From the NCBI RefSeq assembly GCF_027570035.1, contig NZ_JAKMUU010000007.1:1-64000 (forward strand): a stretch of DNA of 64,000 bases, in the 5' to 3' direction. Positions 26,482 through 35,297 of this stretch are shown piece by piece. The translations under genes were made by a program, and so were the position numbers. The notes under the pieces are model-generated. The model searched no databases and was not told the origin of the DNA. It worked only from the letters and a program-made list of their open reading frames with translations. Origin of the DNA: Corynebacterium curieae. GTDB lineage: Bacteria; Actinomycetota; Actinomycetes; Mycobacteriales; Mycobacteriaceae. Each line of letters opens with the position of its first letter. Within the stretch, counting starts at the first letter, position 1.

Positions 26482-27369
26482 ATGTTTCAGATTGGTACCC
26501 GCGGCTCCAAGCTCGCCACCACCCAGGCGGGCCATGTGCGCGATTGGCTTATCGACGCCGGCTTTGACTCCCAACTCCACATCGTCACCACCGCCGGCGA
26601 CGTCAACATGGCGCCGGTCGAGCGCATCGGCATCGGCGTATTTACCCAGGCGCTGCGCGAGGCGCTCTATGCCGGCGAGTGCGATATTGCCGTGCACTCC
26701 TTCAAGGACCTGCCCACCGCACCCGATGAACGCTTCCGCCTCGTGGTGCCGCAGCGCCAGGATTCCCGCGAAGCGCTCGTCGCCCGCGATGGTTTGAGCC
26801 TAGAGCAGCTGCCGCAGGGCGCGCGCGTGGGCACCTCCGCCCCGCGCCGCATCTCCCAGCTGGCCGCCCTCCGCCCGGACCTGGAGATTCGCCCGCTGCG
26901 CGGCAATATCGATACCCGGATGTCCAAGGTCACCGACGGCGAGCTCGACGCCGTCCTGCTCGCCTACGCCGGCCTGCTGCGCGGCGGCTACGCGGACCGC
27001 GCCACCGAAATCTTTGAGCCTACCGTCTTCATGCCGGCGCCGGCCCAAGGCGCACTCGCCATCGAGGCCGTCGCCGGAACCGAGGCTGCTGCGGCCCTCG
27101 ATGCCATCGTGGACGAGCGCGCCTCGGCCGCCGCTGCCGGTGAGCGCGCCGTACTGGCCCGCCTCGAGGCCGGCTGCACCGCGCCGGTCGCCGCGACCTC
27201 GCGCTGGGACGGCGACCAGCTCACCGTGCGCGGCGGCGTCTTTGCGCTCGACGGATCCCGCCAGCTCACCGCCACCGCTTCCGGCCCTGCGGCCGAGGCT
27301 GCCGAGCTCGGCGTGCGCATTTCGGACGAGCTTTTCGCCGGTGGCGCGGCCGAGCTGCTGGGGAAGTAA
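26482..27369 (+). CDS. hemC: Hydroxymethylbilane synthase (porphobilinogen deaminase)
   Basis: 295 residues. Polymerises four porphobilinogens. Motifs: [18 protein letters not shown], the catalytic Asp in [12 protein letters not shown], the basic loop [32 protein letters not shown], and the dipyrromethane cofactor cysteine in [13 protein letters not shown] (about residue 235). The ATG follows the hemA stop TAA without gap, with AGGAGG inside the end of hemA. Two hairpins follow the gene, separating it from hemD. Confidence 0.96.
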   Translation: MFQIGTRGSKLATTQAGHVRDWLIDAGFDSQLHIVTTAGDVNMAPVERIGIGVFTQALREALYAGECDIAVHSFKDLPTAPDERFRLVVPQRQDSREALVARDGLSLEQLPQGARVGTSAPRRISQLAALRPDLEIRPLRGNIDTRMSKVTDGELDAVLLAYAGLLRGGYADRATEIFEPTVFMPAPAQGALAIEAVAGTEAAAALDAIVDERASAAAAGERAVLARLEAGCTAPVAATSRWDGDQLTVRGGVFALDGSRQLTATASGPAAEAAELGVRISDELFAGGAAELLGK

Positions 27370-27411
27370 TTTCGCCTTTAGGCGCTAATAATTTAAGGTG
27401 TAGATACCACA

Positions 27412-27476
27412 GATCATTGTCCCGCAATGATCCGGCCCCCTTTAAGGGAATCCCAGGACGCAAGGCCTGGGATTTT
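27412..27476 (+). terminator. Two hairpins between hemC and hemD
   Basis: First: GATCATTG (27412-27419) with CAATGATC (27425-27432), loop of five. Second: AATCCCAGG (27449-27457) with CCTGGGATT (27466-27474), followed by TTGG. The second resembles an intrinsic terminator or attenuator inside the heme gene series, so hemD may be transcribed partly from its own promoter in this 208-base gap. Confidence 0.55.
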
Positions 27477-27577
27477 GGCCGTTATGACCGTGTCATCCAC
27501 CGCCGGCGCGGGGACCCACACCGCATGCGATCATGTCCGTGCGCGGTGCCGCGCGCCCGATTTTAGAAAAGAACTTT

Positions 27578-29254
27578 ATGAGCAATGCCGCGCCAGACAC
27601 CCAATTGGGCAAGATCGTCTTTGTGGGCGCTGGTCCAGGTAATCCCGACCTGCTGACCGTCCGCGCCCGCGAGGTTCTGGCAAATAGTGCCATCGCCGTG
27701 ACCGATCCGCAGGTCATGCAAGGCGTGCGCGATGCCGTCGCCGCCGCGCTGCCCGTTCCGCAAGAGCTTCTCGACGCCGCCGAGGCCGAATACGCCCAAA
27801 TGTGCGCCGATGCCAAGGCCAAGGGCGCGCGCCGCAAGCCGCCTCGCCCCGCGCCGCCGACGGCCGCGGTGCTGTATGAGCCGGGGGAGGACATCGTCGG
27901 CCAGCTGCGCGAGTGCATGGTTGAGGCCGATGGTGAGGATGTCATTCGCCTCGTCACCGGCAACCCGCTGCACCGCGAGTCCATCAAGGCCGAAATCAAC
28001 GCCGTGGCGTCTGCCGGCCTGGAGTTCCAGGTGGTGCCGGGCATGTCCCTGCCGTCTACCGTGCCGTCCTTTGCCGGCATTGCGCTCGGCTCGACCTATA
28101 CCGAGGCCGACGTCACCGATGGCGCCGATTGGGACGCGCTGGCCAATGCCACCCAGCCCATCGTCTTGCAGGCCACGAAGGAAGACCTGCCGGTCATTTC
28201 TGACGAGCTGCAAAAGCGCGGCATGCCGGCCGAGACCGAAGCATTCGTCACCGTGCACGGCACCACCCGCCTGCAGCGCACCTACGAGACCACGCTGGGT
28301 ACCATGGGCAAGCTCGACGCGGACCTTGCCGGCCCGCTCGTCGTTACCCTCGGCCGCAGCATCGACGACCGAACCAAGTATTCCTGGTGGGAAAACCGCC
28401 CGCTCTACGGCTGGCGCGTGCTTGTCCCGCGCACCAAGGAACAGGCAGGCCCGATGTCCGCACGCCTGGCCGGCTACGGCGCCATCCCGCAAAACGTGCC
28501 CACCATCTCCATCGAGCCGCCGCGCAATCCGGCGCAGATGGACCGTGCCATCAAGGGCATCGTCGAGGGCCGCTATAAGTGGATCGTCTTCACCTCCGTC
28601 AACGCCGTGACCGCAGTGTGGGATAAGATCGCCCAGCTCGGCCTCGACGCCCGCGATTTCGCCGGCGTCCACCTCGCGGCCGTGGGCGCGAAGACTGCGG
28701 CCGCGATCCGCGCCAAGGGCATGGTCCCGGAGCTCTTGCCGCACAAGAAAAAGCAGAACGCCGAGGGCCTGCTCGATGTCTTCCCCAACTTCGTGGAAGA
28801 TATCGACGCCGTCGGCCGTGTCCTGCTCCCGCGCGCCGATATCGCGGCCGATACCCTGGTTGACGGCCTTAAGGCCTTGGACTGGGAGGTCGACGACGTC
28901 GTGGCCTACCGCACCGTTCGCGCCGCCCCGCCCTCGGCCGAGATCCGCGACATGATCAAGACCGGCGGCTTCGACGCCGTCGCCTTCACCTCTGGGTCCA
29001 CCGTGCGCAATCTGGTGGGCATTGCGGGCAAACCGCACCAGCGGACGATCATTGCGTGTATCGGGCCGTCGGCAAGAGCGGCCGCGGAAGAGATGGGCCT
29101 GCGCGTCGATGTCGTGCCCGAGGTCGCAGACGTGCCCTCGCTTGTCGACGCCCTCGCAGACCACGTCGCCGCCCTCCGCGCCGCTGGAAACCTGCCCGCG
29201 CCGCGCAAGAAACGCCGCTCGCGCAAGAAGGCTACTAAGGTCGACAAGGCATAA
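27578..29254 (+). CDS. hemD: Uroporphyrinogen-III synthase fused to SUMT-like methyltransferase domain
   Basis: 558 residues from ATG 27578. N-terminal half (1-260) has the tetrapyrrole methylase fold: KIVFVGAGPGNPDLLTVRAREVL at the start and EAFVTVHGTTRLQRTYETTLG near the end. The SUMT core motif R.KGGDP is changed to IRLVTGNPLHRES, so SAM-dependent uroporphyrinogen methylation is doubtful. C-terminal half (about 265-510) is HemD: WRVLVPRTKEQAGPMSARLAGYGA, WIVFTSVNAVTAVWDKI, AFTSGSTVRNLVG and IACIGPSARAAAEEMGL. The last 30 residues are strongly basic (KKRRSRKKATK). The fused arrangement is usual for actinobacteria. HemD cyclises hydroxymethylbilane made by the preceding hemC. Confidence 0.9.
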   Translation: MSNAAPDTQLGKIVFVGAGPGNPDLLTVRAREVLANSAIAVTDPQVMQGVRDAVAAALPVPQELLDAAEAEYAQMCADAKAKGARRKPPRPAPPTAAVLYEPGEDIVGQLRECMVEADGEDVIRLVTGNPLHRESIKAEINAVASAGLEFQVVPGMSLPSTVPSFAGIALGSTYTEADVTDGADWDALANATQPIVLQATKEDLPVISDELQKRGMPAETEAFVTVHGTTRLQRTYETTLGTMGKLDADLAGPLVVTLGRSIDDRTKYSWWENRPLYGWRVLVPRTKEQAGPMSARLAGYGAIPQNVPTISIEPPRNPAQMDRAIKGIVEGRYKWIVFTSVNAVTAVWDKIAQLGLDARDFAGVHLAAVGAKTAAAIRAKGMVPELLPHKKKQNAEGLLDVFPNFVEDIDAVGRVLLPRADIAADTLVDGLKALDWEVDDVVAYRTVRAAPPSAEIRDMIKTGGFDAVAFTSGSTVRNLVGIAGKPHQRTIIACIGPSARAAAEEMGLRVDVVPEVADVPSLVDALADHVAALRAAGNLPAPRKKRRSRKKATKVDKA

Positions 29255-29282
29255 GTTTTAGTCTCGCTCTAAGGAGTACCCA

Positions 29283-30266
29283 ATGAGCACCTTCCCAGCC
29301 CGCCGCCCACGCCGCCTGCGCACCACCCCGCAGATGCGCAACCTCGTGGCCGAGACCCAGGTTCGCCCCTCGGACCTGATTTTGCCCATGTTCATCGTGG
29401 ACGGGCTCGACGCCCCGCGCGAGATTCCTTCCATGCCGGGCGTTTACCAGCACACCTTCGACTCGCTGCGCCGCGCGGCCGAGGAGGCGCTGGAGGCCGG
29501 CGTGACCTGCGTCGACCTCTTCGGCGTGCCGTTGGAGGAAGAAAAGGATGACACCGGCTCCGTCGCCTGGGACCCGCAAGGCATTTTGAACCGCGGCATT
29601 TCCTGCCTGCGCGAGGAATTCGGCGATGACCTCCTCATTATGGCCGATACCTGCCTCGACGAGTTCACCTCCCACGGCCACTGCGGCGTGCTGGATGACA
29701 AGGGCCGCGTGCTTAACGACGAAACCGTCAAGCTCTACCAAGACATGGCCCGCTCCCAAGCCCGCGCTGGCGCCCACATCGTTTCTCCGTCCGGCATGAT
29801 GGACGGCCAGGTCGCCGCTATCCGCGCCGACCTCGACGAGGCCGGCCACGAGGATGTGGCCATCATGGCTTATTCCGCCAAGTACGCCTCCGCCTTCTTC
29901 GGCCCGTTCCGCGATGCCGTCGGCTCCTCCCTCGAGGGCGACCGCCGTACCTACCAGCAGGATCCGCGCAACTTCCGCGAATCCCTGCTCGAGGCCGAGC
30001 TCGACATCGAAGAGGGCGCAGACTTCGTCATGGTCAAGCCCGGCCTGCCCTACTTGGATGTGCTTTCGGCCGTAGCGGAGACTTCCCCCGTGCCAGTTGC
30101 GGTCTACCAGGTCTCCGGCGAGTACGCGATGGTCAAGGCCGCGGCCGCCAACGGGTGGATCGACGGCGAAGCCATCATGCTCGAGTCGCTTACCGCGTTC
30201 AAGCGTGCCGGCGCCGATCAGATTCTCACCTACTTCGCTACCGAAGCCGCTCGCCTGCTCAAGTAA
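29283..30266 (+). CDS. hemB: Delta-aminolevulinic acid dehydratase (porphobilinogen synthase)
   Basis: 327 residues. Condenses two 5-aminolevulinates. The metal-binding region reads MADTCLDEFTSHGHCGVLDD, so cysteines (zinc type) are partly present. The Schiff-base lysines are in AIMAYSAKYASAFFGPFRDA and FVMVKPGLPYLD. Starts 28 bases after hemD with AAGGAG just upstream. Followed after 9 bases by a membrane protein gene. Confidence 0.95.
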   Translation: MSTFPARRPRRLRTTPQMRNLVAETQVRPSDLILPMFIVDGLDAPREIPSMPGVYQHTFDSLRRAAEEALEAGVTCVDLFGVPLEEEKDDTGSVAWDPQGILNRGISCLREEFGDDLLIMADTCLDEFTSHGHCGVLDDKGRVLNDETVKLYQDMARSQARAGAHIVSPSGMMDGQVAAIRADLDEAGHEDVAIMAYSAKYASAFFGPFRDAVGSSLEGDRRTYQQDPRNFRESLLEAELDIEEGADFVMVKPGLPYLDVLSAVAETSPVPVAVYQVSGEYAMVKAAAANGWIDGEAIMLESLTAFKRAGADQILTYFATEAARLLK

Positions 30267-30275
30267 AGGATCCCT

Positions 30276-31019
30276 GTGACTGCTACGCCCCCGTCGCCCG
30301 CCCCTGCCCCTCGCACGCAACGCCCGCCGCGGCAGCAGCAGCGGCCGGAGTCCGTGACGTATATGCTGTGGCTGTGGCTCGGCGCGCTGTGCGGCGAGGC
30401 CGTGCACCAGGTGCTCAACGTGGTGCTGACGCTGCTCAACCACGACGTACTCATGTCGCAGGCCAAGGAGATGGCCAAGTCCGCTCCGGCCGGCGTCGAT
30501 GAAGCCCAGCTTTCCGACGCCTTCCTCCGCACCGCCGCCTACGGCTCCGTCGCCCTTTCGGCGGCCATTTCCCTGGCGATTATCGTGCTGCTGGCCTACC
30601 TGCTGCGGTCCCTGGCTGGCCGGAGCAAGCGGGCTGGCACCTCGCGGCGCGTGTGGTTCGCCTTCTCGCTCTACTTCGGATTCCGCATACTGCTGACCTT
30701 TATGGTCACCCCAGCCGGCGCAGACGTGCCCGATTGGCTCTTTGCCGCCGATGGCATGGTGCAAATTCTCGTTGGCGTCGCGGCGGTGCTCGGCCTGATT
30801 TTCTCCGTGCGGGCCGATACCCTGGATTACACCGGCGAGCTCGAGCAGATGCGCGAGCTGGAAAAAGAACTCGAGCAAGCGCAGCGCGAGAAGAAGCGCG
30901 CCGAGGAAGAGCGCAAGCGTTCCAAGGGCGACCAGCGCAGCAAGAGCGGCAGCAGCAAGAGCGATCGCACCAACCGCACTGACCGCGCTGACCGGACCGA
31001 CCGCGAGGATGAGCGATGA
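30276..31019 (+). CDS. Membrane protein of unknown function with charged C-terminal tail
   Basis: 247 residues from GTG 30276. N-terminus is Pro-rich (about 30 residues). Four hydrophobic segments: about 30-50 (MLWLWLGALCGEAVHQVLNVV), 88-110, 125-145, and 150-172. The last 70 residues form a long charged coiled-coil-like helix (LEQMRELEKELEQAQREKKRAEEERK) ending in repeated RTDRADRTDRED. It lies between hemB and hemE, so it is coexpressed with heme genes. A function in porphyrin handling is possible but I have no direct evidence. Its stop overlaps the next start (ATGA). Confidence 0.75.
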   Translation: MTATPPSPAPAPRTQRPPRQQQRPESVTYMLWLWLGALCGEAVHQVLNVVLTLLNHDVLMSQAKEMAKSAPAGVDEAQLSDAFLRTAAYGSVALSAAISLAIIVLLAYLLRSLAGRSKRAGTSRRVWFAFSLYFGFRILLTFMVTPAGADVPDWLFAADGMVQILVGVAAVLGLIFSVRADTLDYTGELEQMRELEKELEQAQREKKRAEEERKRSKGDQRSKSGSSKSDRTNRTDRADRTDREDER

Positions 31020-31507
31020 GCAATACCGATCGGCCCGGGCCCCGGGACTATAACCGGGCGGCCCGAAACTCCTCCGCCAACCAGAACCTCGACGCATGGC
31101 CGCGGCCCCTGCGTTGGGCATATTGGGTACTCGTCGTCAGCGCCGTGCTCATGCTGGTCAGCGGCATGGTTGGCATCTTCGGCTCGGGCGGGCCGCAGGT
31201 GGAGCCCACGAACGCGCAAGTCGCGGAGTATCTCCACTCCAATCGCCTATTCGTCGCGGTGACCAATATCATCGGCGCCATCCTGCTTGCGCTTTTTGCC
31301 GCGCAACTGGCCGGCGGGTCCAAGTGGGCACGCCGCATCATCACCGCCGTCATCGCGTTCGCGCTTTTTACCAATATTGCCGCTCTCGCGCTCGGCATCG
31401 GCGGGCTCGGCCTGCTGATTATCCCCATCGCCTTGATCATCGCCCTCGCGCTGCTTTTCCAGCCGCAGTCCAACCGCTTCATCAAGGACCGCAGCTTGCG
31501 TGGCTAA
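31016..31507 (+). CDS. Small membrane protein of unknown function
   Basis: 163 residues. Polar N-terminus of about 35 residues, then four hydrophobic segments: 36-58 (WAYWVLVVSAVLMLVSGMVGIF), 75-98 (RLFVAVTNIIGAILLALFAAQL), 103-122, 125-145. It overlaps the preceding gene by ATGA and is therefore translationally coupled to it. The two may form one membrane complex; the sequence gives no clue to its activity. Confidence 0.75.
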   Translation: MSNTDRPGPRDYNRAARNSSANQNLDAWPRPLRWAYWVLVVSAVLMLVSGMVGIFGSGGPQVEPTNAQVAEYLHSNRLFVAVTNIIGAILLALFAAQLAGGSKWARRIITAVIAFALFTNIAALALGIGGLGLLIIPIALIIALALLFQPQSNRFIKDRSLRG

Positions 31508-31532
31508 TTAGCCCCTACTCCAACTTTTGATT

Positions 31533-31538
31533 CATAAT
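31533..31538 (+). promoter_or_regulatory. -10 box of leaderless hemE
   Basis: CATAAT stands 6 bases before the ATG at 31545, in the short gap after the preceding stop. No ribosome binding site is present at this ATG, consistent with a leaderless transcript. Confidence 0.5.
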
Positions 31539-31544
31539 TGGGGC

Positions 31545-32579
31545 ATGTCTCGAACACATCGTGCCCCGCTTATCGACGCCGCCCTCGGCCGCACCCCCTC
31601 CCGACCCCCAGTCTGGTTCATGCGCCAGGCGGGCCGCTCGCTGCCGGAGTACCGCGCCGCCCGCGAGGGGATTAGCATGCTCGATTCTTGCTTCATGCCG
31701 GAGCTGCTGGCCGAGATAACACTGCAGCCGGTGCGCCGCCACGACGTCGACGCCGCCATTTTATTCTCCGATATCGTCGTCCCGCTTAAGTCCGCGGGTG
31801 TCAAGGTCGATATCGTGCCGGGCCGCGGGCCGGTGATGGAGCAGGCGGTGAGGAGCAGGGGGGACGTCGGCAAGCTGCCGGTGCTAGAGACCGACGTCCC
31901 CGAGGTCACCGAAGGCATCGCCCGCATCCTGGCCGAGCTCACCGATACCCAAGCGCTCATCGGTTTTGTCGGCGCGCCGTTCACGCTGGCTAGCTACCTC
32001 ATTGAAGGCGGGCCGTCCAAGAATCACGAGCGCACCAAGGCGCTCATGCACGCCGAGCCAGAGACCTGGCACATGCTCATGCGCCGCCTAGTGCCCACCA
32101 TCACCCACTTCCTGCAGGTGCAGGTCGACGCCGGCATCGATGCCATGCAGCTCTTTGATTCCTGGGCCGGCTACCTCAACGAGCGCGACTATCGCGAGTT
32201 CGTACTGCCGTACTCGCGGCAAATCCTGGCCGGCGTGGAGATTCCACGCATCCACTTCGGCGTCGGCACCGGCGAGCTGCTGCCGGCCATGTCGGAGGCG
32301 GGGTCGGAAGTAATGGGCGTCGATTATCGCGTGCCTATGGACGCCGCGGCCGAGCGCGTGAGTGCCCGCGTGCTGCAGGGCAACCTCGACCCGGCCATGC
32401 TTTTTGCCGGCGACGATGCTGTGCGCCAGGCCGTGCGCACCATCCGCGGCGAGGTCGATAGGGCCCGCGAGCGCGGCGATATCGACGGCCATATCTGGAA
32501 CCTCGGCCACGGGGTTCTGCCAACTACCGACGCGGAGGCCATCACCCGCGCCGTATCCATCATCCACGAGGAGGGCTAA
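31545..32579 (+). CDS. hemE: Uroporphyrinogen decarboxylase
   Basis: 344 residues from ATG 31545. Decarboxylates uroporphyrinogen III to coproporphyrinogen III. Motifs: PVWFMRQAGRSLPEYRAAR near the N-terminus, the catalytic Asp in ILFSDIVVPLKSAG, GFVGAPFTLASYLIEGG (about residue 140) and MQLFDSWAGYLNERDY. It begins with AP LIDAALGRTPSR as HemE does. The recurrent word occurs in a one-mismatch form at 31862. hemY follows the stop directly. Confidence 0.95.
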   Translation: MSRTHRAPLIDAALGRTPSRPPVWFMRQAGRSLPEYRAAREGISMLDSCFMPELLAEITLQPVRRHDVDAAILFSDIVVPLKSAGVKVDIVPGRGPVMEQAVRSRGDVGKLPVLETDVPEVTEGIARILAELTDTQALIGFVGAPFTLASYLIEGGPSKNHERTKALMHAEPETWHMLMRRLVPTITHFLQVQVDAGIDAMQLFDSWAGYLNERDYREFVLPYSRQILAGVEIPRIHFGVGTGELLPAMSEAGSEVMGVDYRVPMDAAAERVSARVLQGNLDPAMLFAGDDAVRQAVRTIRGEVDRARERGDIDGHIWNLGHGVLPTTDAEAITRAVSIIHEEG

Positions 32580-33959
32580 ATGCGTATTGCCATTATTGGC
32601 GCCGGCCTGGCGGGCTTGACGGCCGCCTACGAGCTGCGCGATCACGACGTAGAGGTTTTCGAGGCCGCCGGCCGCATCGGCGGCAAGCTGTACTCCGTGC
32701 CGTTTAACGACGGCCCGACCGACATGGGGGCCGAGGCCTTCCTCGCCCGCCGCCGCGACGCCGTCGAATTTATCGAATCCCTCGGCCTAGGCGGCAGCTT
32801 GGTCGAGCCCTCCGGCCTGCATTCGCTGGTGTACTCCGGCGAGCTTAAGCCGCTGCCGCGCGGCGGAATGATGGGCATTCCTTCGCACTCGGAGCCTGTC
32901 GCTCATTTGGTTTCGGCCGAAACCGCTCGCCGCATCGATAACGAGGAACCCTTTGAGTGGACGGCCGGCAGCGACGTCTCCGTGGGTCGCCTGGTGCGCC
33001 GGCAGTTTGGCGACGACCTCGTAGACCACGTCATCTCCGCCCTCCTCGGCGGCGTGTACTCTTGCTCGGCCGATGACCTGGGTTTGCGCGCGACCATCCC
33101 GGCGCTGGCCGAGACCCTCGACGCATTATCCGAGCGCGGCCCAGTCACCCTCTCGGCCGCGGTTCGCTCGTTGGAAGAGGCCCGCGCGGCCAAGCCGAGC
33201 AGCGGCGGACCCGTCTTCCAGACCTTCCGCGGTGGATACGCGGAGCTCTACGAGGCACTGGCCGAGCAATCCCGCGCCAAAATCTACCTCGATACCTTCA
33301 TCTCCGGCATCACTCGCGAGGGCGAAAAATTCCGCCTAGCCGGCGCACCCGGCGACACCGCTCCCTTTGACCGCGTACTGGTGGCCACCCCGGCACCGAC
33401 CGCAGCGCGGTTGCTACCCAAGGTCGCCCCGCAGGCGGCGGAGCGGCTGAAAGGGGTGAAGCTGGCGGCGTCGGCAGTTGTGGGCCTGAAATTCGAGTCT
33501 GACACGGACCCGACCGGCAACGCGTTGCCGCAGAACTCCGGCATCCTCGTCGCCACCGACCAAGACGACGTTCACGCCAAGGCCTTCACCTTGTCCTCGC
33601 GAAAGTGGCCGCACTTGGCAGAGCGCGGCGGGGCTCTTGTGCGCGCCTCCTTCGGCCGCTTTGGCGATGACGCCATCGTCCGCGCCGAGGAAGATGACCT
33701 CGTCGACTACGCTCTCGATGACCTCCAGCGACTCACCGGCTTCGACGGCCGTGCCGCGGGCGTCGCCGAGATTTTTACCCAACGTTGGTTCGGCGGTTTG
33801 CCGCGCTACGACGCCGGTCACCTCGAAACCGTGGCCGGCGCGCGTGGCGCGCTCGCAGCGACGCCGGGTATCGATGCCACCGGTGCCTGGGCCGGCGGGG
33901 TTGGCGTCCCTAACGTCATTGCGGACGCCCGCGCGGCCGCCGCGCGTATCGTCCGCTAG
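32580..33959 (+). CDS. hemY: Coproporphyrinogen III / protoporphyrinogen oxidase (HemY/CgoX)
   Basis: 459 residues. FAD-dependent oxidase of the coproporphyrin-dependent branch of heme synthesis in Gram-positive bacteria. Dinucleotide-binding MRIAIIGAGLAGLTAAYEL starts at residue 1 and GRIGGKLYSV follows; the family C-terminal FAD motif appears in GIDATGAWAGGVGVPNVI. RFGDDLVDHVISALLGGVYS is typical of HemY. ATG directly follows the hemE stop TAA, so they are one transcript. In actinobacteria the preferred substrate is coproporphyrinogen III, which is known of the family and not shown here. Confidence 0.93.
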   Translation: MRIAIIGAGLAGLTAAYELRDHDVEVFEAAGRIGGKLYSVPFNDGPTDMGAEAFLARRRDAVEFIESLGLGGSLVEPSGLHSLVYSGELKPLPRGGMMGIPSHSEPVAHLVSAETARRIDNEEPFEWTAGSDVSVGRLVRRQFGDDLVDHVISALLGGVYSCSADDLGLRATIPALAETLDALSERGPVTLSAAVRSLEEARAAKPSSGGPVFQTFRGGYAELYEALAEQSRAKIYLDTFISGITREGEKFRLAGAPGDTAPFDRVLVATPAPTAARLLPKVAPQAAERLKGVKLAASAVVGLKFESDTDPTGNALPQNSGILVATDQDDVHAKAFTLSSRKWPHLAERGGALVRASFGRFGDDAIVRAEEDDLVDYALDDLQRLTGFDGRAAGVAEIFTQRWFGGLPRYDAGHLETVAGARGALAATPGIDATGAWAGGVGVPNVIADARAAAARIVR

Positions 33960-34066
33960 CCGTGCCTGCTAGCCGTATCCACTAGCAATCGCAGCCCGGT
34001 CGTCACGGCATCGTACGCCGCGCGCCGTCCGATTCGCGCTGCGGCTTGGTGCGGGCACGCCAAAGG

Positions 34067-34088
34067 GGCAGCAGGGCTTCCTGCTGCC
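34067..34088. terminator. Hairpin between hemY and the HNH gene
   Basis: GGCAGCAGG (34067-34075) and CCTGCTGCC (34080-34088) are perfect complements around GCTT. Purines AAAGG on the left and TT on the right suit a bidirectional terminator between these convergent genes, though the T runs are short. The rest of 33960-34106 contains a GCTAGCCGT direct repeat (33955 and 33968) and nothing else I can support. Confidence 0.6.
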
Positions 34089-34106
34089 TTGCGGCGAGGC
34101 TGGGGA

Positions 34107-35177
34107 TTAGAGCTGTGGAGCCGCCGGGGCCGGCGGGACGGGCGCGTCCGGGCTGGGAGCTGGTGCGGGATCGGCCCATGGTGGCTGCCACACCACGCGG
34201 CCTCGGCGTCGCACGAGGCGCCCGCGGATCGGTGGGGCATTTGGATCGTCGTCGTTGACGCCGTTGTGGTACGGGCAGCAGGTGGCGAGGTTTGCCATAT
34301 TGGTATCGCCGCCGTGCCGCCACGCCTGCAAGTGGTGCACTTGGCATTTATCCGCTGGGTAATTGCACTCCAGCCACGGGCACACCGGATTTTCGGCAGC
34401 AGCCATGAGCCGCTGCTTTTCGCTGGCCATGCGCTCCGTGCGATAGAGGTTGACCGCGCCCTCGAAGGGGTGAACGAGGGTGATAAGGCCGCGCTCTGCC
34501 AGCGTGCGCGAGACGAGTTCCGTGCCGGTGATGCGGGCGCCGTTGGTGAGCTGGATGGTGATTTCCTCGCCGTCGCCGTCGATGATGCGGTCGAGCTCGT
34601 CGAGCGTGATGATCGCATTCGTCGTAATGGTCGGACGGGCGGCTGGGGCGGCGTCGGAAGGGGAAAAGAGCTCCGCAACGGAATCGAGAGGCGCGTCCTC
34701 GTCCAGGCTGGATTCCAAGTCAGCGATGAGCGAGGAAGGCCCGGTAATCGCGAGGGTCCACGGCGCGTCCTTGCGGCGGCGGATGCGCACGCCGGGGCGC
34801 GGCGGGGCTGGGGGATTGAGCTCGCGCAGCTTCTTGCGCGCCAGCTTTTCCATCTCATCGGTATCGGCGGCGGTGCGGCACAGCTCCACGCGCAGGCGCC
34901 AGGCATCGCGCTTGGTCTTGGCGCGGGAAGCGTAGCGCTCGATAACCTCCAGCGTGGGCAGTGGGTGGGCGCGGTCGCGGGCGGCGGTAACCGCCTGGCG
35001 TTGGAGGCGGGTAAAGGAGGTGGGGGCAAAGAGGGCGTCGGCAAGCGTGAGCAAGGTGCGGGCCGTCTTATTGGGCGCCCCGGCGGCGCGCAGTTGGTCT
35101 TCAGACATGCCGGCGCACCCGGCAACGATGTCGATGCCGGGCGCCAAGGCCGTGAGATAAGTCTGAAGAGCTGTCAT
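34107..35177 (-). CDS. DUF222 / HNH endonuclease-motif protein (13E12 family)
   Basis: 356 residues from ATG 35177. N-terminal DUF222 region (residues about 1-250), then an HNH domain near 270-320: CPWLECNYPADKCQVHHLQAWRHGGDTNMANLATCCPYHNGVNDD, with paired cysteines, central HH and the final CxxHN. Family knowledge: such DUF222-HNH proteins are found in many copies in actinobacteria (13E12 repeats of mycobacteria) and are thought to be linked to mobile DNA; biochemical function is poorly known. An exact copy of GGCGTCGGCAAGC is at 35034. Two identical 15-base repeats with DnaA-box-like cores lie upstream. Confidence 0.85.
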   Translation of the reverse strand: MTALQTYLTALAPGIDIVAGCAGMSEDQLRAAGAPNKTARTLLTLADALFAPTSFTRLQRQAVTAARDRAHPLPTLEVIERYASRAKTKRDAWRLRVELCRTAADTDEMEKLARKKLRELNPPAPPRPGVRIRRRKDAPWTLAITGPSSLIADLESSLDEDAPLDSVAELFSPSDAAPAARPTITTNAIITLDELDRIIDGDGEEITIQLTNGARITGTELVSRTLAERGLITLVHPFEGAVNLYRTERMASEKQRLMAAAENPVCPWLECNYPADKCQVHHLQAWRHGGDTNMANLATCCPYHNGVNDDDPNAPPIRGRLVRRRGRVVWQPPWADPAPAPSPDAPVPPAPAAPQL

Positions 35178-35229
35178 GCCCCGCAGCCTAAGCCACGGCG
35201 CGCAACCCACGCGAGGGCGAGCGCGCAAA

Positions 35230-35297
35230 CCTGTGGATAACTAGGGCCGAAAGGGCGAAAATCGGCCCGCACGCCCGGCGGGCCTGTGGATAACTAG
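35230..35297. repeat. Pair of 15-bp direct repeats containing consensus DnaA boxes
   Basis: CCTGTGGATAACTAG occurs at 35230-35244 and at 35283-35297. Each contains TGTGGATAA, which is the exact complement of the E. coli DnaA box TTATCCACA. Between them is a GGGCCGA/TCGGCCC hairpin (35244-35250 and 35262-35268). The second repeat runs into the stop codon of the dehydrogenase gene (35294-35296). Confidence 0.7.

Noticed and set aside
27563..31121. Very long open frames on the minus strand opposite hemD, hemB and the following genes (533 and 628 codons)
   Set aside because: They mirror the codon positions of real high-GC heme genes, have repetitive His/Gly/Arg composition and no family similarity.
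34107..35177. Insertion sequence around the DUF222-HNH gene
   Set aside because: No transposase and no terminal inverted repeats; the direct repeats are both on the same side of the gene.
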